NCBI GenBank assembly: GCA_964482225.1
Contig: CAYZWT010000002.1
Coordinates: 62,001-126,000 of the forward strand
DNA: 64,000 nt
Direction of reading: 5' to 3'
Origin: UBA1429 sp964482225
Lineage (GTDB): Bacteria > Chloroflexota > Anaerolineae > UBA1429
The notes beneath the pieces were generated by a model that made no database searches, was not told the DNA's origin, and worked only from the letters and a program-made list of their open reading frames with translations. Position numbers and translations under genes: made by a program. Below are positions 1 to 7,916 of this stretch, one piece after another. Position 1 is the first letter of the stretch. Each line of letters starts with the position of its first letter.

Positions 1-209
1 TGCCCCGTCAGCGGGCCGGTGGCATAGACCAGCAGGTTGTCGCCGCTCAGGGGCTCGACCCCGGCGGGCAGTTCTTTGAGCAGATAGTAGGCGATGAACC
101 CCCACCCGCCGTAATAGCGTCGCAGAAACAGGTCATCCAGCGGTTCGGTGGCGATCTCGCCCGTCGTCAGGTTGACCCGCAGTCCCTTGCCCCAATGTCC
201 GTAGCTCAT
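1..209 (-). CDS. Aldehyde:ferredoxin oxidoreductase, N-terminal fragment (runs off window)
   Basis: Translation from the ATG at 209 gives about 69 residues beginning MSYGHWGKGLRVNLTTGEI and continuing through YYGGWGFIAYYLL to LLVYATGPLTG. This is the characteristic start of the tungsten-pterin AOR family, where the N-terminal domain carries the first cofactor contacts. A ribosome site (AAAGGA) sits about 6 nt upstream of the ATG. Enzymes of this family oxidise aldehydes to carboxylic acids with ferredoxin as acceptor. The rest of the gene lies outside the window. It is a second AOR, distinct from the complete copy at 27927-30014, and lies downstream of a Gfo/Idh/MocA dehydrogenase on the same strand. 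The family call is secure; the substrate is unknown. Confidence 0.85.
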   Translation of the reverse strand, partial: MSYGHWGKGLRVNLTTGEIATEPLDDLFLRRYYGGWGFIAYYLLKELPAGVEPLSGDNLLVYATGPLTG

Positions 210-244
210 CTCTTGTCCTTTCTTCAGGTATGTTCGCCCTGGGC

Positions 245-1375
245 CTAGAGCGGGAGGCTGATCCAGCAGCGCGCCGCGTTGGCGCGCGCGATCCCTTCCA
301 GCACCTCTTGCACCCGCAGCCCCTCGCGAAAGCCCGGCGCAAAGGCGAACGGCTCGTCGGATTGGTACGCCTCGACGAAATCCATCAGGATCGTGCGGCG
401 GCGCTGGGGCTCGCCGGGCAAGCGCCCCTGCAACCGCTCCGGCACCAGGATCGTGGTGTAGGGGTGATCGTAGGCGCCGCCCGCTTCCAGCACCGTGTAC
501 TGGGCCAGCGCCTCCTCCGGCAGCCAGACCTGCAACTGATAGGGGTGCTGCTGGTCGTACATCAGGCCGCCCTCGGAGCCATAGATCTCGGCGCGCTGGT
601 CATAGCCCCGCCCGGTGAACGTGTATGACCCGCACAGGTAGCCCAGGGCGCCGTTGGCATAGTCCAGCAGCACCATGCCCTCATCCTCGGTGGTCACCTG
701 CATCGGCTGGCCGGTGGCGGCGTGCAGGCGCTCGGGGACAAAGGTGCGCAAGTTGGAGGCCACGCCCTCCACCTCGGCGCCCAGCCACCAAAGCACCATA
801 TCCAGCATGTGGCTGCCCATATCGCCCAGGCCGCCGAACCCGGCCTTTTCGCGCTGGTTGCGCCAGCTCCCGGGTCGCTGGGCATATTGGGGCCAGCCGG
901 CGGCATAGATGGCCGAGACGTGATGGATCTGGCCCAGGGCGCCGCTGGCGATGATCTCACGGGCCAGTTGGGCGGCGGGCGTGCGCCGGTGCGAAAAGTT
1001 GACGCCCGTCTTGACGCCTCGCTCCTGCGCGGCAGCGTACATCTCTTGCGCCTGGGCATAGGTCAGCGCCAGGGGCTTTTCGCAGAACACGTCCACCCCC
1101 TGGGCGATGGCCTCCATCACCACAGGGTGGTGCATATCGTTGCTGGTGCAGACGCTCACCAGGTCCACCTGGGTCTCGCGCAAGAGCGCGCGATAGTCAT
1201 CGGTGGTGTAGGTCGCCGTATCGGCCAGGGCAGCCACGGCTGCCACAGCCTCGGCGCTCACGTCGCAGGCTGCCACGATCTCGATCCCCGGCATGCGTAG
1301 ATAGCTGGGCACGTGGTGGTGCTGGGCAATGCCCCCGCACCCAATGATTCCCACTCGCACCGACCGATTCGACAT
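245..1375 (-). CDS. Gfo/Idh/MocA family NAD(P)-dependent oxidoreductase
   Basis: A 376-residue cytoplasmic dehydrogenase of the Gfo/Idh/MocA family, which oxidises or reduces sugars, inositols and related polyols with NAD(P). The Rossmann dinucleotide motif VGIIGCGGIAQ is at residues 8-18, and the family signature EKP, whose lysine contributes to catalysis, is at 99-101. The length is typical. An upstream in-frame ATG at 1420 exists, but the ATG at 1375 follows a GGGGGTG ribosome site and begins directly at the Rossmann strand, so it is preferred. The gene lies just upstream of the AOR fragment on the same strand with a gap of only 35 nt, so the two may be co-transcribed. The substrate cannot be read from the sequence. 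Confidence 0.9.
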   Translation of the reverse strand: MSNRSVRVGIIGCGGIAQHHHVPSYLRMPGIEIVAACDVSAEAVAAVAALADTATYTTDDYRALLRETQVDLVSVCTSNDMHHPVVMEAIAQGVDVFCEKPLALTYAQAQEMYAAAQERGVKTGVNFSHRRTPAAQLAREIIASGALGQIHHVSAIYAAGWPQYAQRPGSWRNQREKAGFGGLGDMGSHMLDMVLWWLGAEVEGVASNLRTFVPERLHAATGQPMQVTTEDEGMVLLDYANGALGYLCGSYTFTGRGYDQRAEIYGSEGGLMYDQQHPYQLQVWLPEEALAQYTVLEAGGAYDHPYTTILVPERLQGRLPGEPQRRRTILMDFVEAYQSDEPFAFAPGFREGLRVQEVLEGIARANAARCWISLPL

Positions 1376-1410
1376 GGAAACACCCCCTAGAAAGCAAACC
1401 AATAGGATGT

Positions 1411-1432
1411 GGGCTGGCACGGGGGCCAGCCC
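1411..1432. repeat. REP-like palindrome
   Basis: GGGCTGGC and GCCAGCCC form an 8-bp stem around a six-base loop and are followed by CCTACA. Short hairpins of this form (GTAGGGG-C-rich on the opposite strand) are, from memory, widespread interspersed repeats in Chloroflexota and some cyanobacteria. It lies in the spacer between two minus-strand genes and could also act as an RNA-stability hairpin. Confidence 0.45.
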
Positions 1433-1493
1433 CTACAAGATCTGCGCCTGCCTACCGCCCGGGTTCGCCCTCCCTTGGCGTCCCACACGCCCT

Positions 1494-2066
1494 CTAGCGC
1501 TCTCCCTTGTCCAGCCACGCGATCACGGCCTGCTCGCCCTCTGCCAGGGTGACCCGGCAGACCGGGCTCTCGGCAAAGCTCAGGCGGGCCTGCTGCAGCA
1601 GGCGCCAATCGAGCCCCAGCCAATAGGCGAGCAGCAGGTTCAGCACGCGCTCGTCCGCCACGACCCCCACGCGCTCTAGCCCATAGGTCTGGGCATAGAC
1701 CTGGATGCGGGCATAGGCGGCGGTCAGCCGTCCCCAGAGCGAGATCAGCCCGTTCTCCAGCTGGGTCTCGTTCCAGGTCTCCACCAGGTGGCCGGCCCCC
1801 GGCTCATAGTTGAGATCGTCCAGCGACAGGTCTTCCAGCTCCTCCAGGTCCCAGCGCACCAGGTCGGGCAGCGCGTCGGCGATCGGATCGGCGGTATCCA
1901 TATCGCGGCGCGTGGCGCTGACGCACAGCATTTGCAGGCCCCAGGCGCGGCTGCGCGCCGCCAGGCGTTGTGCTTGCTCCTGCCCGCGCGGGGAGAGGGG
2001 CACGCTGTAGGGATCGGGGGCGCGCCCGGCATCGGTCTCGGCGTGGCGAATGAGGTAGAACTCCAT
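1494..2066 (-). CDS. Histidine phosphatase superfamily protein lacking the second histidine
   Basis: A 190-residue protein with the phosphoglycerate-mutase fold. It starts MEFYLIRHAETD with the nucleophile motif RHAE at residues 7-10, and SATRRDMDTAD at 50-60 corresponds to the family's second arginine region. Near the C-terminus the usual VVSHGGVI segment, which holds the second catalytic histidine, reads VVADERVL (residues 135-142), so that histidine is replaced by an acidic residue. The protein may be inactive as a classic phosphatase or may use altered chemistry. The ATG at 2066 is chosen because the fold begins there and an AAGGA lies upstream. The region continues in frame further upstream only through non-homologous sequence. 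Confidence 0.8.
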   Translation of the reverse strand: MEFYLIRHAETDAGRAPDPYSVPLSPRGQEQAQRLAARSRAWGLQMLCVSATRRDMDTADPIADALPDLVRWDLEELEDLSLDDLNYEPGAGHLVETWNETQLENGLISLWGRLTAAYARIQVYAQTYGLERVGVVADERVLNLLLAYWLGLDWRLLQQARLSFAESPVCRVTLAEGEQAVIAWLDKGER

Positions 2067-2095
2067 GCTGTACTCGATCCTTCTATGGGTAATGG

Positions 2096-2845
2096 TTACG
2101 ATGAACGCGACACAAGCTGGCGGCCCGAGAGCCGCCCGATGATGTGGGTCAACAGCCAGAACAAACCGCCCAGGGGCAGGTCTACGGCCACCAGCAACGC
2201 CAGGATCAGGGCCGCCAACTCGGCGGCTCGCAGGCCGGTATGCGCCCATGCGGGCGGCGCCCGCTGCAAGAGCCCAATGGCATAGAGCAGCCCCAGGGCG
2301 ATAGCCAGCCCCAGGCCCAGCTTCCACCATGCCCGCCGGTCCGAGGCGCTGGGCAGCATGGCGTTGCCGATGGCGACCACGAGATAGAGCCACAGCGCCG
2401 GGTCGCGGGCGGCAGCGAGCCGCGTCCAAGCGCTGGCCAGGTCGCCGTCGCCCGGCCATAGCCCCAACGGCCAGCGGGCGATGGCGTACAGAGCCGCTAG
2501 GCCCACCAGCAGGGGCGCCAGCCCGATCAGGCTCTCGCGCACCGGGTCCGTGCGAGCGATCTCCACCGAGCCGAACTGGGCCATGTTGCGGCCCTGCATC
2601 TGGGGCCGCAGGCTGAGCCGCCCGGTGCGCACCCGCAGCAGCCAGGCCATGCCCAGGTGGCTCAGTTCGTGGAGCAGGGTGCCCGGCAGCAGCAGCGCAT
2701 GATAGCCGTAAAGGGCCGCCGCCGGGCTGCCCGTGGTCATGAGCGCCAGGGATTGCAGACCACGGCCAAACCAGCGGGTCACCGGGCCGACGACCCATAC
2801 CAGCCCCGCCAGGATCAGCAGCGTCGTCGGCTCGGGGGGCGCCAC
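2096..2845 (-). CDS. Membrane zinc metallopeptidase-like protein (HExxH)
   Basis: About 249 residues with several hydrophobic segments and the zinc-binding motif HELSH inside GTLLHELSHLGMAWLL, which resembles the HExxH of site-2-protease-like (M50-type) membrane peptidases. Following segments (LIGLAPLLVGLAALYAIA, the region around LWLYLVVAIGN, and two C-terminal hydrophobic stretches) are probable transmembrane helices. The start is uncertain: the GTG at 2845 is the first reasonable codon after the tpiA stop at 2859, but no convincing ribosome site precedes it, so translation may be coupled to tpiA. The second metal ligand typical of M50 (an NxxPxxxxDG motif) is not evident. No substrate can be inferred. 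Confidence 0.6.
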   Translation of the reverse strand: MAPPEPTTLLILAGLVWVVGPVTRWFGRGLQSLALMTTGSPAAALYGYHALLLPGTLLHELSHLGMAWLLRVRTGRLSLRPQMQGRNMAQFGSVEIARTDPVRESLIGLAPLLVGLAALYAIARWPLGLWPGDGDLASAWTRLAAARDPALWLYLVVAIGNAMLPSASDRRAWWKLGLGLAIALGLLYAIGLLQRAPPAWAHTGLRAAELAALILALLVAVDLPLGGLFWLLTHIIGRLSGRQLVSRSS

Positions 2846-2858
2846 AGGCTCTCGGTCT

Positions 2859-3629
2859 CTAGAGGCCCTTGGCCCGCACCGTCTCGCGCACCAGAGCCAC
2901 GAAATCGGCGGCCTTGAGGCTCGCGCCGCCCACCAGCCCGCCATCCACGTTGGGCTGTGACATGATCTCGAATACGTTGCCCGGGTTCACACTGCCGCCG
3001 TATTGGATGCGCACCGATTCGGCGGTGGCGTCGTCATAGAGCTCGCGGATGGCAGCCCGCACCACGCCGCCGCACACGTCCTCGGCGTCGGCGGGGGTGG
3101 CCGCCAAGCCGGTGCCGATGGCCCAGATCGGCTCATAGGCCATGATCAGGCCCGCTACTTGCTCGGCGCTCAGGCCCGCCAGGGCCGCCACCACCTGGTC
3201 GTGTACCCAGCTCTCGGTGCGGCCCTCCTCACGCAGGGCGCGGGTCTCGCCCACGCACACGATGGGGATCAGGCCCGCCGCCAGGGCCGCGATGATCTTG
3301 CGGTTCACGCCCTCATCCGTCTCGCCAAACAACTCGCGGCGCTCCGAATGGCCGATGATGACATAATCGCAGAACTCGCGCACCATCTCGGGCGCGACCT
3401 CGCCCGTATAGGCGCCGCTGGCCTCCCAGTAGAGGTCTTGGGCGCCCACGCGCAGCTCGCTGCCCTCGGCGGCGCGGCTGACATCGGGCACCGCCAGGAA
3501 CGGCGGGCAGACCACCCGTTCCACGCTACCGTAGGCGGCCAGCTCGCCCAGCATCGCCTGCACCAGCGCCACGCCCTCTTGGGCGGTCTTGTTCATCTTC
3601 CAGTTTCCGGCCATAATCGGCTTGCGCAT
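2859..3629 (-). CDS. tpiA: Triosephosphate isomerase
   Basis: A 256-residue TIM-barrel enzyme that interconverts dihydroxyacetone phosphate and glyceraldehyde 3-phosphate in glycolysis and gluconeogenesis. All catalytic elements are present: Lys11 in GNWKMN, His94 in IGHSERR, Glu166 in AYEPIWAIGTG, and the phosphate-gripping YGGSV near residue 220. The ATG at 3629 follows a GGGAGAGACGC ribosome site and gives the normal family length; a much longer upstream reading frame is spurious. The promoter at 3665-3694 fits this start. The membrane peptidase gene follows 13 nt downstream and is probably in the same transcript. Confidence 0.97.
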   Translation of the reverse strand: MRKPIMAGNWKMNKTAQEGVALVQAMLGELAAYGSVERVVCPPFLAVPDVSRAAEGSELRVGAQDLYWEASGAYTGEVAPEMVREFCDYVIIGHSERRELFGETDEGVNRKIIAALAAGLIPIVCVGETRALREEGRTESWVHDQVVAALAGLSAEQVAGLIMAYEPIWAIGTGLAATPADAEDVCGGVVRAAIRELYDDATAESVRIQYGGSVNPGNVFEIMSQPNVDGGLVGGASLKAADFVALVRETVRAKGL

Positions 3630-3664
3630 CGCGTCTCTCCCTCTGTGGTGTGCAAAACAGGGGG

Positions 3665-3694
3665 ATGTTACCACACAAACGGGGCATCTGCCAA
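3665..3694 (-). promoter_or_regulatory. Predicted sigma-70 promoter of tpiA
   Basis: On the minus strand, TTGGCA (3689-3694), an 18-bp spacer and TAACAT (3665-3670) lie about 35 nt upstream of the tpiA start. Confidence 0.45.
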
Positions 3695-3766
3695 GGCGCG
3701 GCAGCGGTCGGCGAAGCCGTTCAGAATTGGGGGCGACTCGGGCGCTTTTGCTGCGGAGCATGGAGG

Positions 3767-3785
3767 GCGGGCGTCTCGCCCGCCA
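3767..3785. repeat. GC-rich palindrome in a divergent intergenic region
   Basis: GGCGGGCG and CGCCCGCC form a perfect 8-bp stem with a TCT loop, between the divergent tpiA and NUDIX genes. It is too far from either stop codon to be their terminator and looks like a REP-type element. Confidence 0.4.
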
Positions 3786-3857
3786 CTTGCCTGTTTGCAC
3801 ACAACACATCATTGCCCCTGACCTTGGCCCTGTGCGTGATGAAAGGAATCGCCTTCT

Positions 3858-4499
3858 ATGGTCCATCCGCGCCTGATCGAGAGTCCCATCGAGCCCCTGG
3901 CCCGGGCCTTGGCCGGGCCACTGCCGGGCGCAGCGGCCCATGCCGCCATGACCGTCACGCCGCCGCCCGTGCGCAACCGCCTGACCGAGGAGCCGCCGCG
4001 CCTGGGGGGCGTGCTGGCCCTGCTGTATCCCCTGGATGGCGAGTTGCACCTGGCCTTGACCCGGCGCAGCGCCCGCCTGCGCCACCACGGCGGCCAGGTC
4101 TCGCTGCCGGGCGGCGCCCAAGAGCCGGGCGATGGGACGCTCTGGCGCACGGCCCTGCGCGAGGCCGCCGAAGAGATCGGGATCATCAAGGGAGACGTGG
4201 AACTCGTGGGGGCGCTCACGCCGGTGGAGGTGCCCGCCAGCGGCTATGTCGTGCATCCCTTTGTGGCCCACGCCGCCCGCCGTCCGGCCTTTTGCTTGCA
4301 GGAGGACGAGGTCGAGGAGCTGATCGAGCTGCCGCTGGGCGCGCTATTGGCCCCGGATGCCAAGGGGGTGGAGCCATGGCAACTGCACGATCGCCTGGCG
4401 CGGGTGCCTTTTTACCGGCATGAAGGCCTGATCATCTGGGGGGCCACGGCCATGATCCTGAGCGAGCTGGAGGCTGTGCTGCGGCGCGTCGTCCCCTGA
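3858..4499 (+). CDS. CoA pyrophosphatase-type NUDIX hydrolase
   Basis: A 213-residue NUDIX protein. The segment ALTRRSARLRHHGGQ followed by VSLPGG (about residues 66-86) matches the extra signature of the CoA-pyrophosphatase subgroup (NudL/YeaB type), immediately before the NUDIX box whose metal-binding core REAAEE is at 101-106. Such enzymes cleave CoA and acyl-CoA to phosphopantetheine and 3',5'-ADP. The ATG at 3858 has AAAGGA about 10 nt upstream. The gene stands alone, divergent from tpiA and convergent with the DUF4349 gene, with a shared hairpin after the stop. Confidence 0.85.
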   Translation: MVHPRLIESPIEPLARALAGPLPGAAAHAAMTVTPPPVRNRLTEEPPRLGGVLALLYPLDGELHLALTRRSARLRHHGGQVSLPGGAQEPGDGTLWRTALREAAEEIGIIKGDVELVGALTPVEVPASGYVVHPFVAHAARRPAFCLQEDEVEELIELPLGALLAPDAKGVEPWQLHDRLARVPFYRHEGLIIWGATAMILSELEAVLRRVVP

Positions 4500-4507
4500 A
4501 TGGCAAA

Positions 4508-4539
4508 CCCGGCCCCAAGCGCGGTGGCTCGGGGCCGGG
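4508..4539. terminator. Bidirectional terminator hairpin
   Basis: CCCGGCCCC (4508-4516) and GGGGCCGGG (4531-4539) form a perfect 9-bp stem in the short space between two convergent genes. No long T-run follows. Confidence 0.55.
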
Positions 4540-4570
4540 CTGTGTGTACGGCCGGGTCGGGGGAGATGGC

Positions 4571-5458
4571 TCAGGCCTGACGGCGGCGCTTGGCCGCCCG
4601 GATGATGAGCCAGATCACCAATACCGGTATCAACACAAAGGGCGACAAGATCAGGAGCCAGATGGCAAGGTCCACCAGGACCTGCAGCACTTCGACAAAG
4701 GCGCGCGCGGCGTCGCTCAGGGTCACCAGCGGGTTCCAGCGCGCCGGCTGGACTACGGACCCCGGCTGCTGGCGCGGGCGGATCTCGATGGTCACCGTGG
4801 CCAGGGCGGTCATACGCTCCAGATACTGGGTGCGCCCCTTGAGCGACTCGATCTCGCCCCGCAGCGAGGTGATGCGGTTGTGGATCGCCAGGATATCCTC
4901 GGCGCTGCCTCGGTTGCGGCGCACCTCGCTCAACAGCTCCAGCAGCTCGGTCTCGGTGGCCTCCAGATTGCGCACCCGCGCGCCCAGGTCCACATACTCT
5001 TCGGTGACGTCGTCCCCGCTCGACGTCTCGTTCTCGATGCGGATGGCGCCTTCGCGCACGATGCCCAGCGCCGCCTCCAGGTTCTCTGCCGGGATGCGCA
5101 GGGTGACTGTCGCGTAGGGCTGCTCATTGGAGAGCCAGCGGTTCGACTCGGAGACATAGCCGCCGTACTGGCTGACGATCCCCTGCAGGCGCGCCAGCAT
5201 GGCATCCGTGTCCTCGACCACGACGACCATATAGGTGCGCCGGATGATCATGCGGTCGGCGACATCACCATAGGCAGCCATGGAGCTGCCCACGCTGCCG
5301 GGGGCCTCCATGGCGGGCGCGGCAGCCTTTTGCACCTCCCGCTCGACGGCGACGGCTGCCTGGTCGCTGACCTGGATCATCTCAGCCTGGCGGGCGCACG
5401 CGCCCAGCAGCAGCGCGACCACCAGCAGCAACAGGACGATTCCCTTGCGGTGTCTCAT
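4571..5458 (-). CDS. DUF4349 domain lipoprotein
   Basis: A 295-residue envelope protein. It has a lipoprotein signal (MRHRKGIVLLLLVVALLLGAC, lipid-anchored Cys21), a central DUF4349 region that begins around RMIIRRTYMVVVVEDTDAML and continues through a probable coiled coil (about residues 150-210, rich in E, L and R), and a C-terminal transmembrane segment (IWLLILSPFVLIPVLVIWLI) followed by a basic tail RAAKRRRQA. It is therefore probably anchored at both ends, with the coiled coil outside. The function of DUF4349 is not known to me beyond membrane association. The start has a GGAGGAG ribosome site. The CopB ATPase gene lies upstream on the same strand. Confidence 0.85.
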   Translation of the reverse strand: MRHRKGIVLLLLVVALLLGACARQAEMIQVSDQAAVAVEREVQKAAAPAMEAPGSVGSSMAAYGDVADRMIIRRTYMVVVVEDTDAMLARLQGIVSQYGGYVSESNRWLSNEQPYATVTLRIPAENLEAALGIVREGAIRIENETSSGDDVTEEYVDLGARVRNLEATETELLELLSEVRRNRGSAEDILAIHNRITSLRGEIESLKGRTQYLERMTALATVTIEIRPRQQPGSVVQPARWNPLVTLSDAARAFVEVLQVLVDLAIWLLILSPFVLIPVLVIWLIIRAAKRRRQA

Positions 5459-5538
5459 CGGTTCTCCTCCTCAGCGGACATGTATGGGCGGTTCTGGCTA
5501 TACAACGCTTGGTGGGGCGTCTTGGTTCCAAGAGCCCT

Positions 5539-7701
5539 CTAGCTGTGGCCCTCGGGCGATAGCTCTACGCGACGCAGCAATTGCGCATTCAGGGCGACGA
5601 TGACCGTGCTCAGGGACATGAGCAGCGCCCCCACAGCGGGCGTGAGCACGACGCCCCAAGGCGCCGCGACGCCTGCGGCCAGGGGCAGTGCGACAACGTT
5701 GTAGCCCGCTGCCCACCAGAGATTCTGCACCATCTTGCGATAGCTCGCGCGGCTCAGGGCAAAGATCTTGGCCACATCCATCGGGTTGCTTCTGACCAGG
5801 ATCAACCCGGCCGACTCGATGGCTACGTCGGTGCCGCCGCCGACGGCGATCCCCACGTCTGCGCGCACCAGGGCCGGGGCATCGTTGACGCCATCGCCCA
5901 CCATGGCGACGCGCCTGCCTTGGGCCTGTAGCTCCATCACCTTGTCGGCTTTGTGCTCGGGCAGCACTTGGGCGTAGACGAGATCGACACCCAATTGGCG
6001 CGCCACGGCATCGGCCACAGCCTGGCTGTCGCCCGTGAGCATGGCAACCTCCATGCCTCTGCGGCGCAACAGCTCTACCGCCGTCCGGCTCTCGGGCCGG
6101 ATCGCGTCGGCTACGGCCAGCGCGGCGACCACGCGCCCACCGGCGACGAGATAGACCACCGATTGCGCCCGCGCCGCGGCCTGCTCGCGGAAAGCGAGCA
6201 GATTCTCCGGCGGCGTCAGCGAGAGCATATCCAGCAGGTTGGGGCCACCTACATAGACGACCTGGCCGTCCAATTCGGCTCGCACACCGCGCCCCTTGAG
6301 CGCCTCGAATCCACTCACCACCGGGATCTCGAGCGACCGCGCCCGGGCGGCCTCGCGCATGGCCCGGGCGATCATGTGCTCCGAATCTCCCTCGACGGCT
6401 GCGGCCCATGCCAGGGCGCGCTCCTCATCCCAGCTTTCTGCCGTGGCGATGCCCACCACCTGATGCACCCCCTCGGTGAGGGTGCCGGTCTTGTCGAAAA
6501 CGACGATGTCAATCTCGCGGGCGGCCTCCAAGGCCAGCCGGTCACGCACCAAGATGCCGTTGCGCGCGCCGAGTTCTGTTACGATGGCGACCACCAGCGG
6601 AACGGCGAGGCCCAGGGCATGGGGACAAGCGATCACCAGCACCGTGACCACCCGCTGTAGCACCTGCAGTTCAGGCCCCACGGCCACCGTCCAGGCCACC
6701 AGGGTCGCCGCGGCAGCGGCGAGTGCGATGTAGAACAGCCAGCCGGCGGCGCGATCCGCCAGGATCTGGGTGTCCGATTTGCTTTGTTGCGCCTCCTCCA
6801 CCAGTCGCATGATCCCTGCCAGGGCTGTGTCATCACCGGTGGCCGTCACACGTACCCGCAGGCTGCCATCACCGTTGATCGTGCCGGCGATCACCTTTTC
6901 GCCAGGCCCTTTGTCAACGGGGCTTGACTCGCCGGTGATCATGGCTTCGTTGACGCTGGAGCGGCCCTCGGCGACCTCTCCATCGGCGGGCACGCTGGCG
7001 CCGGGGCGCACAAGCAACAGGTCGTCCAGGCGCAAGCTCACGCTGGGCACAGTGACGATGGCGCCGTCGGGCATGATCTTTTCGGCGGTATCGGGCATCA
7101 GTTTGGCCAGCTCGTCCAGCGCGCCCGAGGCCCTGCGTACCGAGCGCATCTCCACCCAATGGCCCAGCAGCATGACGTCAATCAGGGTAACCAGCTCCCA
7201 AAAAAATCCCTCGCCCAGGGCGACGAGCTGCGCCGAGACACTGTAGATCAGGGCGACGCTGATGGCCAGGGTGATCAACGTCATCATGCCGGGGCGGCGG
7301 TTGCGCAGCTCTGGGATGGCCATCTGGACAAAGGGGACGCCGCCCAGGCCGAACACTACCAGAGAAAAGACCAACGTGACCCATTCGTTACCAGGGAACG
7401 CCGGGGCGCTATAGCCGAACCATTCCTGGAGCATGGGGCTATAGGCCAGAACGGGGATGCTGAGCAGCGTGCAGATCCAAAAGCGGGTGCGGAACATTTG
7501 CTCATGGCCCCTGTGATCGGCGCCGTGCCCCGCGTGGGCGTCGCGATGGCCGGGCTCCATCGGCGCATGCTCGCCACGATGCGCGTGCGCGTCCTGTGTG
7601 TGGTCGTGTGCATGCTCGTGCGCGCCCGAACGCTCCTGCTCATGGTGCGCCGGGGGGCCCGTGTGCTGCCGGTGCTGGTTCGGGTCCTTTTCTGCTTGCA
7701 T
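5539..7701 (-). CDS. copB: CopB-type heavy-metal P-type ATPase (CPH class)
   Basis: A 720-residue P1B-type ATPase that exports copper or silver across the membrane. The N-terminal 67 residues contain 16 histidines (a metal-binding tail) in place of a CxxC HMA domain. Transmembrane segments follow, then TGES (256-259, actuator), the ion-channel motif CPH (359-361), the phosphorylation site DKTGT (403-407), the GDGVNDAPAL hinge and a final MSLSTVIVALNA helix. CPH rather than CPC marks the CopB subgroup. The nucleotide-domain motif usually written SEHP reads SEHM here. A longer frame begins at 7860, but the ATG at 7701 has a GGGAAGG ribosome site and starts at the His-rich tail. Confidence 0.92.
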   Translation of the reverse strand: MQAEKDPNQHRQHTGPPAHHEQERSGAHEHAHDHTQDAHAHRGEHAPMEPGHRDAHAGHGADHRGHEQMFRTRFWICTLLSIPVLAYSPMLQEWFGYSAPAFPGNEWVTLVFSLVVFGLGGVPFVQMAIPELRNRRPGMMTLITLAISVALIYSVSAQLVALGEGFFWELVTLIDVMLLGHWVEMRSVRRASGALDELAKLMPDTAEKIMPDGAIVTVPSVSLRLDDLLLVRPGASVPADGEVAEGRSSVNEAMITGESSPVDKGPGEKVIAGTINGDGSLRVRVTATGDDTALAGIMRLVEEAQQSKSDTQILADRAAGWLFYIALAAAAATLVAWTVAVGPELQVLQRVVTVLVIACPHALGLAVPLVVAIVTELGARNGILVRDRLALEAAREIDIVVFDKTGTLTEGVHQVVGIATAESWDEERALAWAAAVEGDSEHMIARAMREAARARSLEIPVVSGFEALKGRGVRAELDGQVVYVGGPNLLDMLSLTPPENLLAFREQAAARAQSVVYLVAGGRVVAALAVADAIRPESRTAVELLRRRGMEVAMLTGDSQAVADAVARQLGVDLVYAQVLPEHKADKVMELQAQGRRVAMVGDGVNDAPALVRADVGIAVGGGTDVAIESAGLILVRSNPMDVAKIFALSRASYRKMVQNLWWAAGYNVVALPLAAGVAAPWGVVLTPAVGALLMSLSTVIVALNAQLLRRVELSPEGHS

Positions 7702-7776
7702 AGATCTGCCTTCCCTGTCTCGTGATGCCGCCCAGGATGTAATAGGCCGATCAAGACGAGATGCGTTCATGCGCAC

Positions 7777-7817
7777 AGCATGGCACAATACGATGCTCTG
7801 TGTCAAGCAACATGACA
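7777..7817 (-). promoter_or_regulatory. Predicted copB promoter with overlapping palindrome
   Basis: On the minus strand, TTGACA (7801-7806), an 18-bp spacer and CATGCT (7777-7782) precede copB. The inverted repeat TGTCA-N7-TGACA (7801-7817) overlaps the -35 box, which is the position expected for a metal-responsive repressor operator. No regulator gene is adjacent, and the motif is not one I can assign to CopY, CsoR or CueR. Confidence 0.4.
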
Positions 7818-7916
7818 GGTCCCGACAGGTTTGGAGCGGCGCAGGGCCCGGGTTTGACACCTGGCCCCCGCCCGCCTACCATGCCCGTACACGAATCCCA
7901 CGCCGCAAAGGACGCC

